DNA of 30,813 bases from an uncultured Zoogloea sp. (GTDB taxonomy: Bacteria; Pseudomonadota; Gammaproteobacteria; Burkholderiales; Rhodocyclaceae): assembly GCA_937967645.1 (NCBI GenBank), contig CALBTT010000194.1, forward strand, positions 1 through 30,813, given 5' to 3'. The translations under genes and the position numbers were made by a program. Position 1 is the first letter of the stretch. Every line of letters starts with the position of its first letter. Below, piece by piece: positions 14,602 to 25,129 of the stretch. The notes under the pieces were generated by a model. The model did not search any database, was not told the origin of the DNA, and saw only the letters and a list, made by a program, of their open reading frames with translations.

Positions 14602-16629
14602 ATGAACACCCTCCTCGCCCCCGCCGTCTGCGTGCTGAACCGCCTGACCTTCCGCGGCAAGTTCACCCTGATCAGCCTGTTCCTGGTGCTGGCCCTGGGC
14701 GGCCTCGGCAGCGCCCTGGGCCTCAAACTGTGGAACGAGGTCAGCACCACCCGCGACGAGCTGGCCGGGCTCAAGGTGCTGGTACCCACACTCCACGCGC
14801 TTCACGATATCCAGCAACACCGCGGCCTGATGGTCGGCGTCCTGTCCGGCCGCAGCGACCTGCAAACCAGGGCCGACGGGGTCGCGCGGCAGGCGCAGGC
14901 TTCGCTCGAGCAGGCCGACGCGCGGATGCGCAATGCGCCGGTCCTGCAGCCCGTCCTTCCCGCCGCAGAAAACATCCGCAAGGAATGGTCCAAGCTGGTC
15001 AGTGAAGGCCGCCAGATGGACGCCACCGCCAATCGCCTGGCCCACAGAAAGCTCATCGAGCAGGTGCTCGACCACGCGGATACGCTGCTCACCACCTCGG
15101 GCCTGCTGCTCGACATGGAGGCTGACAGCTTCTTCATGATCGACGCGACCCTGGCCAACCTGCCCGACGTGATCGAGCGCATCGGCCGCATGCGCGCGAT
15201 CGGCAACCACCTGCTGAGCACCAGGACCACCTCCGAACAGGACAGGGAGGAGCTCACTGCCCTGCTGGTGACCAGCGAATCGCGTTACCGCTACGTGATC
15301 CACAAGCTGCTCAAGGCCAGCGCAAGCCATCCCGACATCCAGGCCAGCGTCACCCAGCTGGAGAAGGAGACCGGACCGCAGATCGCCTGGCTCAACCAGA
15401 CCATCCGCAGCGACATCCTGGCCGGTCGCTACGAGACCACACCCGACGAATGGGTGGCCCGCACCACGGCCACCATTGATGCCCTCTACCGCAACGCCTT
15501 CGATCACTTCCTGCCCGAACTGGAGACGCTGCTGGCTGAGCGCGAGGCACGCCTGCTGCGCAGCTTCAGCGTCTCCCTCGCGGCGGCAACCGGCATCTCG
15601 CTGCTCGTCATCTACCTGCTGACGGCGGTGGCAGCCGCCATCAGCGGTGCCGTGGCCACCCTCGCCCGCAGCGCCGAACAGATCGCCGATGGCCAGCTGA
15701 CGGTCAAGGTCGAGCTGGACACCCGCGACGAGCTGCAGCGTGTCGCCGGCGCCTTCAACCGCATGAGCACCTCCATCGCAAGCCTGCTGCGCGGCGCACG
15801 GCAGACCGCCGACCAGGTGTCAGCGGCCGCCGACGAGCTGGCCGGCGCCTCCCACGAAGTGGCCCACGGCTCTGCCCGGCAGAGCGATGCCGCCACCGCC
15901 ATGGCCGCCGCCGTCGAGGAGATGACCGTCGGCATCAACCACATCTCCAGCAACGCCCGCGACGCCCAGTCCGAGGCCGGCGAGGCCGGACGCCTGTCCA
16001 GCGAAGGCAGCGAGGTCGTCCGCCAGACCCTCACCGACATCAACAGCATCTCCGAGGTGGTACGCCGCTCCGCCGACATCGTGCGCAAGCTGGGGGCCCA
16101 CTCCTCGCAGATCTCGGCCATCGTCGGCACCATCAAGGAGATCGCCGACCAGACCAACCTGCTGGCCCTCAATGCCGCCATCGAGGCCGCCCGCGCCGGC
16201 GAACAGGGGCGCGGCTTTGCCGTGGTGGCCGACGAGGTGCGCAAGCTGGCCGAGCGCACCGCCCAATCCACCCGCGAGATCGCCGACATGATCGGCGGCA
16301 TCCAGGACGGCGCCCGGGACGCGGTGCTGGCCATGGAGGAAGGCGTGACCCGGGTCGGCGAGGGGGTCGAGCGGGCCGGCCGCGCCGGCGACGCCATCAG
16401 CCAGATCCGCGACGGGGCCGGCCGCACGGTGGACTCCATCAACGAGATCAGCGACGCCCTGCGGGAGCAGAGCGCCGCCAGCACCGAGATCGCCCAGCGG
16501 GTCGAGGGCATCGCCCAGATGGCCGAGCAGAACAGCGCCCACTCCCAGGCCACCGCCCGTACCGCCGGCCAGCTGAAGGACCTGGCCGCCCACCTGGAGC
16601 AGGACATCGGCCGCTTCCGGCTGGATTGA
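14602..16629 (+). CDS. Methyl-accepting chemotaxis protein
   Basis: This 675-residue chemoreceptor has TM1 at about residues 21-45 and TM2 at about 322-350, which enclose a roughly 275-residue periplasmic sensing region. That region contains QQHRGLMVGVLSG, reminiscent of the QxxRG motif of nitrate/nitrite-sensing (NIT) domains, but I cannot assign a ligand. A HAMP domain follows (about 350-400), then a cytoplasmic signalling domain with the canonical hairpin tip EIADQTNLLALNAAIEAARA starting near residue 513. There is no C-terminal CheR-binding pentapeptide; the protein ends DIGRFRLD. The ribosome-binding site (GCAGG) is modest. It is separated from the cyclic-di-GMP gene by 135 bp, in which I see nothing else, and may be independently transcribed. 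Confidence 0.9.
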   Translation: MNTLLAPAVCVLNRLTFRGKFTLISLFLVLALGGLGSALGLKLWNEVSTTRDELAGLKVLVPTLHALHDIQQHRGLMVGVLSGRSDLQTRADGVARQAQASLEQADARMRNAPVLQPVLPAAENIRKEWSKLVSEGRQMDATANRLAHRKLIEQVLDHADTLLTTSGLLLDMEADSFFMIDATLANLPDVIERIGRMRAIGNHLLSTRTTSEQDREELTALLVTSESRYRYVIHKLLKASASHPDIQASVTQLEKETGPQIAWLNQTIRSDILAGRYETTPDEWVARTTATIDALYRNAFDHFLPELETLLAEREARLLRSFSVSLAAATGISLLVIYLLTAVAAAISGAVATLARSAEQIADGQLTVKVELDTRDELQRVAGAFNRMSTSIASLLRGARQTADQVSAAADELAGASHEVAHGSARQSDAATAMAAAVEEMTVGINHISSNARDAQSEAGEAGRLSSEGSEVVRQTLTDINSISEVVRRSADIVRKLGAHSSQISAIVGTIKEIADQTNLLALNAAIEAARAGEQGRGFAVVADEVRKLAERTAQSTREIADMIGGIQDGARDAVLAMEEGVTRVGEGVERAGRAGDAISQIRDGAGRTVDSINEISDALREQSAASTEIAQRVEGIAQMAEQNSAHSQATARTAGQLKDLAAHLEQDIGRFRLD

Positions 16630-16698
16630 ACTGAGCGGCTACGCCAGGGAGGCGCCACCGGGCTATCCTTGCGCGCTCCGTGACCCAAGCCGCCCAGC

Positions 16699-17907
16699 AT
16701 GACCGCCCCCGCCCAGCGTTTCACATCCCCGCTCCGCATCCCCGCCACCTACATGCGGGGTGGCACCAGCAAAGGCGTGTTCTTCCGCCTGCAGGACCTG
16801 CCGGAACCCTGTCGCCAGCCCGGCAACGCACGGGACCGCCTCCTGCTGCGGGTGATCGGCAGCCCCGACCCCTACGGCAAGCAGATCGACGGGATGGGCG
16901 GCGCCACCTCCAGCACCAGCAAGGTCGTCATCGTGGCCCCCAGCGAACGGCCGGACCACGACGTGGACTACCTGTTCGGCCAGGTGGCCATCGACGCGCC
17001 CTTCGTGGACTGGTCCGGCAACTGCGGCAACCTGTCCGCCGCGGTCGGTGCCTTCGCCATCAGCGCCGGGCTGGTGGCCCCGGAGCGGCTCCCCCGCGAC
17101 GGCCTGTGCACGGTCCGCATCTGGCAGGCCAACATCGCCCGGACCATCATCGCCCACGTCCCGGTCCGTGACGGCGAGGTCCAAGAGACAGGCGACTTCC
17201 AACTGGACGGCGTGGCCTTTCCGGCCGCCGAGGTGGAGCTGGAGTTCCTCGACCCTGCCGCCGGCGACGCCGAAGATGAAGGGGGCGCCCTGTTCCCCAC
17301 CGGCAACCTGCTCGACGAACTGGACGTGCCCGGCGTCGGGCGCCTCCAGGCGACCCTGATCAACGCCGGCATCCCGGTGATCTTCCTGGACGCGGCGGCC
17401 CTCGGCTACACCGGCACCGAACTGCAGGACGCCATCAACGGCGACACCGCCGCCCTGGCCCGCTTCGAGACGATCCGCGCCCACGGCGCCCTGCGCATGG
17501 GCCTGATCGCCAGCCTGGACGAAGCCGCCCGGCGCCAGCACAGTCCCAAGATTGCCTTCGTCGCGCCTCCCGCCACCTACCTAGCCTCCAACGGCCGGAC
17601 GGTGGCCGCAGACGAAGTAGACCTGCTGGTCCGCGCCCTCTCGATGGGCAAGCTGCACCACGCCATGATGGGCACTGCCGCGGTGGCCATCGGCGCGGCA
17701 GCGGCCATCCCCGGCACCTTGGTGAACCGCGCCGCCGGCGGCGGCGAACGCCGCAGCGTGCGCTTCGGTCATCCCTCGGGCACCCTCCGCGTGGGCGCCG
17801 AAGCCCGCTACGACGGGGATGCCTGGCAGGTCACCCGGGCCCTCATGAGCCGCAGCGCCCGCAGCCTGATGGAAGGCTGGATACGCGTCCCCGGCGACTG
17901 CATCTGA
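16699..17907 (+). CDS. prpF: PrpF-family 2-methylaconitate isomerase-like protein
   Basis: This 402-residue protein of the PrpF (diaminopimelate-epimerase fold) family has the hallmark N-terminus PATYMRGGTSKGVFFR, then DPYGKQIDGMGGATSSTSKVVIV and DWSGNCGNLSAAVGAFAI. In the AcnD-dependent 2-methylcitrate cycle PrpF isomerises trans- to cis-2-methylaconitate during propionate breakdown. Here it is alone: neither prpB, prpC nor acnD is adjacent, and the neighbours are a chemoreceptor and ribonucleotide reductase. Related PrpF-like proteins act on other tricarboxylates such as 4-oxalomesaconate (GalD), so the exact substrate is open. The ATG at 16699 has only a weak ribosome-binding site. The 69 bp upstream hold no recognisable feature. 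Confidence 0.8.
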   Translation: MTAPAQRFTSPLRIPATYMRGGTSKGVFFRLQDLPEPCRQPGNARDRLLLRVIGSPDPYGKQIDGMGGATSSTSKVVIVAPSERPDHDVDYLFGQVAIDAPFVDWSGNCGNLSAAVGAFAISAGLVAPERLPRDGLCTVRIWQANIARTIIAHVPVRDGEVQETGDFQLDGVAFPAAEVELEFLDPAAGDAEDEGGALFPTGNLLDELDVPGVGRLQATLINAGIPVIFLDAAALGYTGTELQDAINGDTAALARFETIRAHGALRMGLIASLDEAARRQHSPKIAFVAPPATYLASNGRTVAADEVDLLVRALSMGKLHHAMMGTAAVAIGAAAAIPGTLVNRAAGGGERRSVRFGHPSGTLRVGAEARYDGDAWQVTRALMSRSARSLMEGWIRVPGDCI

Positions 17908-17977
17908 GCCCGAAGGCGGACCATACCACTACCCATAGACCCCAATCACCAACCACCCACTATATACGGGAAAATTC

Positions 17978-18007
17978 TTGACAACCCGTTGGGGCCCCTC
18001 CTACACT
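17978..18007 (+). promoter_or_regulatory. Sigma70-type promoter for the nrdAB transcript
   Basis: A perfect -35 hexamer TTGACA (17978-17983), an 18-base spacer and a -10-like TACACT (18002-18007) lie in an AT-richer stretch. The predicted start, near 18014, is immediately before the cobalamin riboswitch. Confidence 0.75.
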
Positions 18008-18015
18008 CCGTCCCG

Positions 18016-18187
18016 TCATTGGTTCCCCGCAAGGGGATGAAAAGGGAAGCTGGTGCGAGGCAACACGCCTCAAGGCCAGCACTGCCCCCGCAACTGTGAT
18101 CGGCGAGTTTCGTGCCCCCACTGCCACTGGATGCGCTCCGGGAAGGCTGGCACGACACATGGACCCGAGAGTCAGGAGACCTGCCAT
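18016..18187 (+). promoter_or_regulatory. Cobalamin (B12) riboswitch upstream of nrdAB
   Basis: Conserved elements occur in the right order: AAAGGGAAGCTGGTG (around 18040-18055), CTGCCCCCGCAACTGTGA (18082-18099), CGGCGAG, the B12-box GCCACTGG (18123-18130), GGGAAGGCTGGC, and the terminal GAGAGTCAGGAGACCTGCC (18167-18185). This aptamer binds adenosylcobalamin. Upstream of a B12-independent class I ribonucleotide reductase it should switch the genes off when B12 is plentiful, as known in actinomycetes that also own a class II enzyme. The following 160 bp hold the expression platform. Confidence 0.93.
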
Positions 18188-18318
18188 GGCCCATTCCTTC
18201 ATTGCTTTTGGGGCGGGGTGTCCCTGAAACGAGGGGCCGTCCTGTCGCCATCTCCCGTCCGCCCCTCATCCGGGTCCGCCGGGGTGCCGTCGGGCAGCCA
18301 CCCGACCCGGGTCCTCGA

Positions 18319-18342
18319 TTCTCCGCCCCCCAGACCGGAGAA
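18319..18342 (+). promoter_or_regulatory. Ribosome-binding-site sequestering hairpin of nrdA
   Basis: TTCTCCG (18319-18325) is perfectly complementary to CGGAGAA (18336-18342) across a 10-base loop. The right arm contains GGAG, the nrdA ribosome-binding site, 7 bases before the TTG start. This suggests that the riboswitch acts on translation initiation. Which aptamer state favours the hairpin is inference. Confidence 0.6.
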
Positions 18343-18347
18343 CCGCC

Positions 18348-21130
<2,783 letters not shown>

Positions 21131-21134
<4 letters not shown>

Positions 21135-22258
21135 GCGCGCTGAACTTCAACGACTGGGACGACGCGCCCGTACGAACCACCCCGCCTGCCCGCCCCGCCC
21201 CAGCACAAGCCGGGACTGCGGCACCGGAACCCGCCGCGGCCCCCGGCCCCACCCTGGCACCGGTCAATGCCGCCGACAAGCGCATCGTCGGCGGCAAGAC
21301 CGACATCAACCAGCTGGCGCCGTTCAAGTACCCCTGGGCCTGGGAGTTCTTCCTGAAGGCCAACCGCAACCACTGGACGCCGCTGGAAATCTCCATGGCT
21401 CAGGACGTGCACGACTACCACCACAAGCTCAACGGCGCGGAACGCCACGTCTTCGAGAACGTCCTGGCCTACCTCACCACCTCCGACATCCTGGCCATGC
21501 GCAACATCGGCCTGGCCGTGATGGAGAAGATGAGCGCCCCCGAGCTGCAGATCTACCAGGCCCGCCAGGTGTATGAAGAGGCCCTGCACACCTGGACCTA
21601 CCAGCACTGCATCGAGAGCATCGGCCTCGACCAGCAGGAGATCTACAACCGCTACCGGGTGGTGCCGGCCATCCACGGCAAGATCGCCCTGGCCAACCGG
21701 CGCCTGGAACGGGTCATGCGCCCCGACTTCGACCTGGCCGACCGGGACAACCTGCATGAATTCGCCCTCTCCTACTTCTTCTTCGCGGCGATCTTCGAGG
21801 GCTGCTGGTTCTACAACGGCTTCACCCCCATCTTCGCCCTGCAGCGCCGGGGCCTGATGAAGGGCGCCGCCGAACAGCTCCAGTACATCATGCGCGACGA
21901 GGTGCTGCACTGCGCCTTCGGCATCCGGGTGGTGCGCGAGCTGCTCAAGGAAGAGAACCTGAGCCTCGACCCGGCCGCCCTCAAAGCCCTGTGGGACGAA
22001 GCCGAAGCCGCCGAGTCTGCCTACGCCGCCTACATCCTGCGCGACCCCATCCTCGGCTACAACGCCGACCTGCACACCCAGCAGTTCCGCTTCATGGCCA
22101 ACCGCCGCGCCCGCCAGGTCGGCCTCGCCGAACCCTTTCCCGGCGCGGAGAACGTCCTCCCCTGGCTCGACGAGCAGGCCAACCTGCGCAAGGAGAAGAA
22201 CTTCTTCGAGACGCGGGTCACGGAGTACCAGACGGGCGGGGCCCTGGCCTGGGAGTAG
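21131..22258 (+). CDS. nrdB: Class I ribonucleoside-diphosphate reductase, beta subunit
   Basis: This 375-residue radical-generating subunit has metal ligands readable by comparison with E. coli R2: Asp119 (TTSDILAM), Glu150 and His153 (EALHTWTY), Glu223 (FEGCWFYNGF), and Glu257 and His260 (RDEVLH). The radical Tyr157 is present at the expected place in ExxHxxxY, so this looks like a tyrosyl-radical enzyme and not the Phe-containing subclass. Residues 13-45 form an Ala/Pro-rich low-complexity linker before the folded domain, an extension not found in E. coli NrdB. The gene is translationally coupled to nrdA. No nrdI, nrdH or transcriptional repressor nrdR lies next to it, so a Mn-dependent NrdF-type system is unlikely from context. 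Confidence 0.94.
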
Positions 22259-22318
22259 GCGGGGCCGCCTTCGGCAGCGGCGCCGGCGGAGGAGATCCAC
22301 CGCCAGGCCGGGGAAACA

Positions 22319-22337
22319 ATGATAATGATTTGCGTTT
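22319..22337 (+). promoter_or_regulatory. Probable Fur box upstream of feoB
   Basis: TGATAATGATTTGCG at 22320-22334 matches the 7-1-7 Fur consensus TGATAAT-N-ATTATCA perfectly in the left arm and at about 4 of 7 positions in the right arm. It stands out as AT-rich in GC-rich DNA and lies about 120 bp before the feoB start. A TATCAT hexamer nearby (22349-22354) could be the -10. Iron-replete repression by Fur is the expected outcome. Confidence 0.65.
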
Positions 22338-22456
22338 GCGATCTGCAGTATCATTCGATCCTGATTTGCTCGGACGGGGAATCTGCGCCATGGCCGGTTG
22401 TGACCGGCTCCTCCGGCCCGGGCACCGAAACACTTACCCATCAGCCCCTGCAGATC

Positions 22457-24403
22457 ATGAGCGGAACCCTGAGCATACCCGGCACCTTCCTGCTGGTCGG
22501 CCACCCCAATGTCGGCAAATCGGTGTTGTTCCACCGACTGACCGGAGCCTACGTCAATGTGTCCAACTACCCGGGCACCACCGTCGAGGTGACCCGCGCC
22601 AGCGCCCGCTTCGACCGGAACTCGGCCCTCCTCGACACGCCCGGCGTGCTGTCCCTGCCCTCTCGCAGCGACGACGAGCGGACCACCGTCAGGGCCCTGC
22701 TCAATGAGCCCACCCGGGCCTTGCTGCAGGTGGGCGACGCCAAGAACCTGCGCCGCACCCTCACCCTCACGGCCCTGCTGGCCGAGCTCAAGGTGCCGAT
22801 GGTGCTGGCCCTCAACATGCACGACGAGGCCGCGGCCCGGGGCGTCACCATCGACATGAGCGCCCTGGCGGAAGAGCTCGGGGTGCCGGTGGAGGCCACC
22901 GTGGCCACCGACGGCAAGGGCATCGGAGCCCTCACCCGACATCTCACCGACGCCCGGGCGCCGCGCTGCATCCTGCAGTACGACAAGGCCATCGACGCGG
23001 ACATCGAACAGGTCGCCGCGGCCATCACCGAGTATTGTCCCCATCCGGTCCTGGCCGCCCGCGGCCTGTCGATCCTCTTCCTGGGCGGGGACGACGAGGT
23101 GGAAAGCTGGCTCCGCCAGCACGCCGGCGTCCATTACGCGTCCATTGAAGCGCTACGCCAGGCGGCCCGCGACCGGGCCGACGGCGACCTGGCCACCCTG
23201 CTGGCGCGGGAACGCACCGAGGCCGCTGACGTGCTGGCAGCCAGCGTGGTGAGCCGCAACGTGAAGAGCAGCCCGCTGCTCAGCCAGCGGGTCGGGCAGG
23301 CCGTGGTACACCCGGTGTGGGGGCTGCCCATCCTGCTCGGCATGCTGTACCTGGTCTATCAGTTCGTCGGTGTCTTCGGCGCCACCACCCTGGTGGGGCT
23401 GCTCGAGGAAGGCCTCTTCGAGGGCATCCTGAACCCGGCGATGACCCACTTCATCGAAGCCTACGTACCCGTCCAATGGGTATCGGAGTTGCTGGTCGGC
23501 CAGTACGGTCTATGGACGATGGGCATGACCTACGCCCTGGCCCTGATCCTGCCGATCGTCACCACCTTCTTCCTGGCCTTCGGGGTGCTGGAAGATTCGG
23601 GCTACCTGCCGCGCCTGTCGGTCATCGCCAACCGGCTGTTCGCGATGATCGGCCTCAACGGCCGGGCCGTACTGCCGATGGTGCTGGGCCTCGGCTGCGT
23701 CACCATGGCCACCCTCACCACCCGCATCCTGCACAGCCCGCGGGAGCGCCTCATCACCACCTTCCTGCTGGCCCTGGCGATCCCCTGCTCGGCCCAGCTC
23801 GGGGTGGTGCTCGGCATGCTCGGCAGCCTCTCCTTCAAGGCCGTGCTGGTGTGGGCCCTGGCCATGGTCGGGATCCTCATGCTCACCGGCTTCCTGGCCT
23901 CCAAGCTGATCCCCGGCCGACGCATCCCGCTGGTCACCGAGCTGCCGCCGATGCGCCTGCCGATCTTCGGCAACGTGCTCAAGAAGACCGCCGGGCGGCT
24001 CAAGTGGTACCTGGTCGAGGTGATCCCCCTGTTCATGATCGGCACCTTCGTGATGTTCAGCCTCGACAAGCTGGGTGTGCTGCCCGCCATCATCCGGGCC
24101 GGCGAGCCCCTGGTATCGGGGTGGCTGGGCCTGCCCCCGGAGGCCAGCGCGGCCTTCGTGATGGGCTTCCTGCGGCGCGACTTCGGCGCCACCGGCCTGT
24201 TCGCCATGAGCCACAACCTGGACCCGATCCAGGCGGTGGTGGGCATGATCACCCTCACCCTGTTCATCCCCTGCTTCGCCAGCCTGATGATGATGGTCAA
24301 GGAACAGGGCATCAAGACGGCCGCCACCATGGTGGCCCTGATCGTGCCCTTCGCCTTCCTGGTCGGCGGCATCTTCAACATTGCGCTGCGCGCCTTCTGG
24401 TAA
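22457..24403 (+). CDS. feoB: Ferrous iron transporter FeoB
   Basis: This is a 648-residue inner-membrane protein. The N-terminal GTPase domain has G1 GHPNVGKS (residues 15-22), G3 DTPG (62-65) and G4 NMHD (122-125); the NYPGTTVE switch region is typical of FeoB. A helical spacer follows, then a membrane domain with about eight to ten hydrophobic segments, including FLAFGVLEDSGYLPR and IPCSAQLGVVLGMLG, the Gate-type motifs that form the Fe2+ pathway. It is shorter than E. coli FeoB (773) and lacks a long C-terminal tail. The ATG at 22457 places the G1 motif at the usual distance from the N-terminus; the frame is open further upstream to 22319 but that part is not FeoB-like. A feoA gene follows after 4 bp. 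Confidence 0.92.
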   Translation: MSGTLSIPGTFLLVGHPNVGKSVLFHRLTGAYVNVSNYPGTTVEVTRASARFDRNSALLDTPGVLSLPSRSDDERTTVRALLNEPTRALLQVGDAKNLRRTLTLTALLAELKVPMVLALNMHDEAAARGVTIDMSALAEELGVPVEATVATDGKGIGALTRHLTDARAPRCILQYDKAIDADIEQVAAAITEYCPHPVLAARGLSILFLGGDDEVESWLRQHAGVHYASIEALRQAARDRADGDLATLLARERTEAADVLAASVVSRNVKSSPLLSQRVGQAVVHPVWGLPILLGMLYLVYQFVGVFGATTLVGLLEEGLFEGILNPAMTHFIEAYVPVQWVSELLVGQYGLWTMGMTYALALILPIVTTFFLAFGVLEDSGYLPRLSVIANRLFAMIGLNGRAVLPMVLGLGCVTMATLTTRILHSPRERLITTFLLALAIPCSAQLGVVLGMLGSLSFKAVLVWALAMVGILMLTGFLASKLIPGRRIPLVTELPPMRLPIFGNVLKKTAGRLKWYLVEVIPLFMIGTFVMFSLDKLGVLPAIIRAGEPLVSGWLGLPPEASAAFVMGFLRRDFGATGLFAMSHNLDPIQAVVGMITLTLFIPCFASLMMMVKEQGIKTAATMVALIVPFAFLVGGIFNIALRAFW

Positions 24404-24407
24404 GCCC

Positions 24408-24665
24408 ATGAGCAAAGACACCCCGACCGCCGCCCACCAGGCCCTCGTCCCGCTGGCCTTCATCACGCCGGGAGACGAAGTCCTCCTGGCCTCCATGGGC
24501 CCGGAGATCGACGCCCACCAGCGCGAGCAGCTGACCGCCTACGGCCTGGCCGAGAACCGCCCGATCCGGGTCCTGCAGCAGCGTCCGATGACCGTCATCC
24601 TCGCCGAGGAAGTCGAGCTGGCCCTGGAGCACAGCGTCGCCCGCCATATCTGGGTGAGCCGCTGA
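24408..24665 (+). CDS. feoA: FeoA-domain protein
   Basis: This is an 85-residue small cytoplasmic protein with an SH3-like FeoA fold: a first strand region (LAFITPGDEVLLASMG), a helix (REQLTAYGLAENRPIRVLQQ) and a C-terminal strand (TVILAEEVELALEHSVARHIWV). FeoA is thought to modulate the FeoB GTPase or channel. The ATG at 24408 starts 5 bases after the feoB stop; the feoB 3' end supplies little ribosome-binding sequence, so coupling is likely. It lies downstream of feoB, whereas in E. coli feoA precedes feoB. The N-terminal 14 residues (MSKDTPTAAHQALV) are variable. It is followed by an 11-bp GC-rich hairpin. Confidence 0.85.
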   Translation: MSKDTPTAAHQALVPLAFITPGDEVLLASMGPEIDAHQREQLTAYGLAENRPIRVLQQRPMTVILAEEVELALEHSVARHIWVSR

Positions 24666-24705
24666 GGGCAGCCACCACCGCGGCGGAATCCCCCTCCGTC
24701 GCGTC

Positions 24706-24731
24706 GCAGGCCGGCTGAACAGCCGGCCTGC
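24706..24731 (+). terminator. Hairpin at the end of feoBA
   Basis: A perfect 11-bp stem (24706-24716 with 24721-24731) with a GAAC loop lies 40 bp after feoA. There is no T-run, so it may be a Rho-dependent or RNA-stabilising element and not a classical terminator. A second imperfect 11-bp hairpin (24792-24802 with 24814-24824, one G-T pair) lies further downstream. Confidence 0.5.
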
Positions 24732-24897
24732 CAGGCACGCCATGTCCTGTGGCGCGCCACGACCACCCAATCCCCTTCCAGCTTCAAGGTTTTTCTGTGT
24801 GCATGCCCGTCGGGCGCACAGAAAGCGGCACCCAACCCCGCCTTTTTCCAAGAAAATCCCTTTAAAAACATATTTGTGCATTCAGTGGACATGCCCG

Positions 24898-24935
24898 GGA
24901 AAAATTTTCCTGCATCCGTAATCGTCTCTAGAATG
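24898..24935 (+). promoter_or_regulatory. Candidate promoter and operator for the mhpB cluster
   Basis: This is an AT-rich island in GC-rich DNA. The near-palindrome GGAAAA-AA-TTTTCC (24898-24911) overlaps a weak -35 (TTTCCT, 24907-24912). After 17 bases comes a good -10-like TAGAAT (24930-24935). The symmetry suggests a repressor or activator site. The 464-bp gap 24666-25129 otherwise holds the feoBA hairpins and a short leader ORF. Confidence 0.45.
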
Positions 24936-24967
24936 CGCCCAGCTAAATAAAAAATATGGAGACACTG

Positions 24968-24997
24968 ATGACCACGCCCCGCTCCGACTCCAGCTAG
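24968..24997 (+). CDS. Possible 9-codon leader ORF upstream of mhpB
   Basis: An ATG with a purine-rich G-run 6-10 bases upstream starts a 9-codon frame (MTTPRSDSS) that ends in TAG. It lies just downstream of the predicted promoter. The codons are GC3-rich like the real genes. The frame is the same as mhpB's and no other stop lies between the TAG and the mhpB ATG. It may be a regulatory leader peptide or chance; there is no run of one amino acid and no clear attenuator, so support is limited. Confidence 0.3.
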   Translation: MTTPRSDSS

Positions 24998-25129
24998 TCC
25001 CCCCCGCCTCACGTCCGGCGCGACGTCCGCTCCGACACCCGACTCGAACCCCTGTGCCCCTGCTTTCGGAAGCTCTCTGAGCGCCCGAGGGGAGCGGCTT
25101 GCCCTGAAATCATCCAGCCAGGAAACACC

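Noticed and set aside
22319..22456. Upstream extension of feoB (46 extra codons)
   Set aside because: The translated extension contains the Fur-box DNA and is not FeoB-like; the GTPase motif is at the normal distance from the ATG at 22457.
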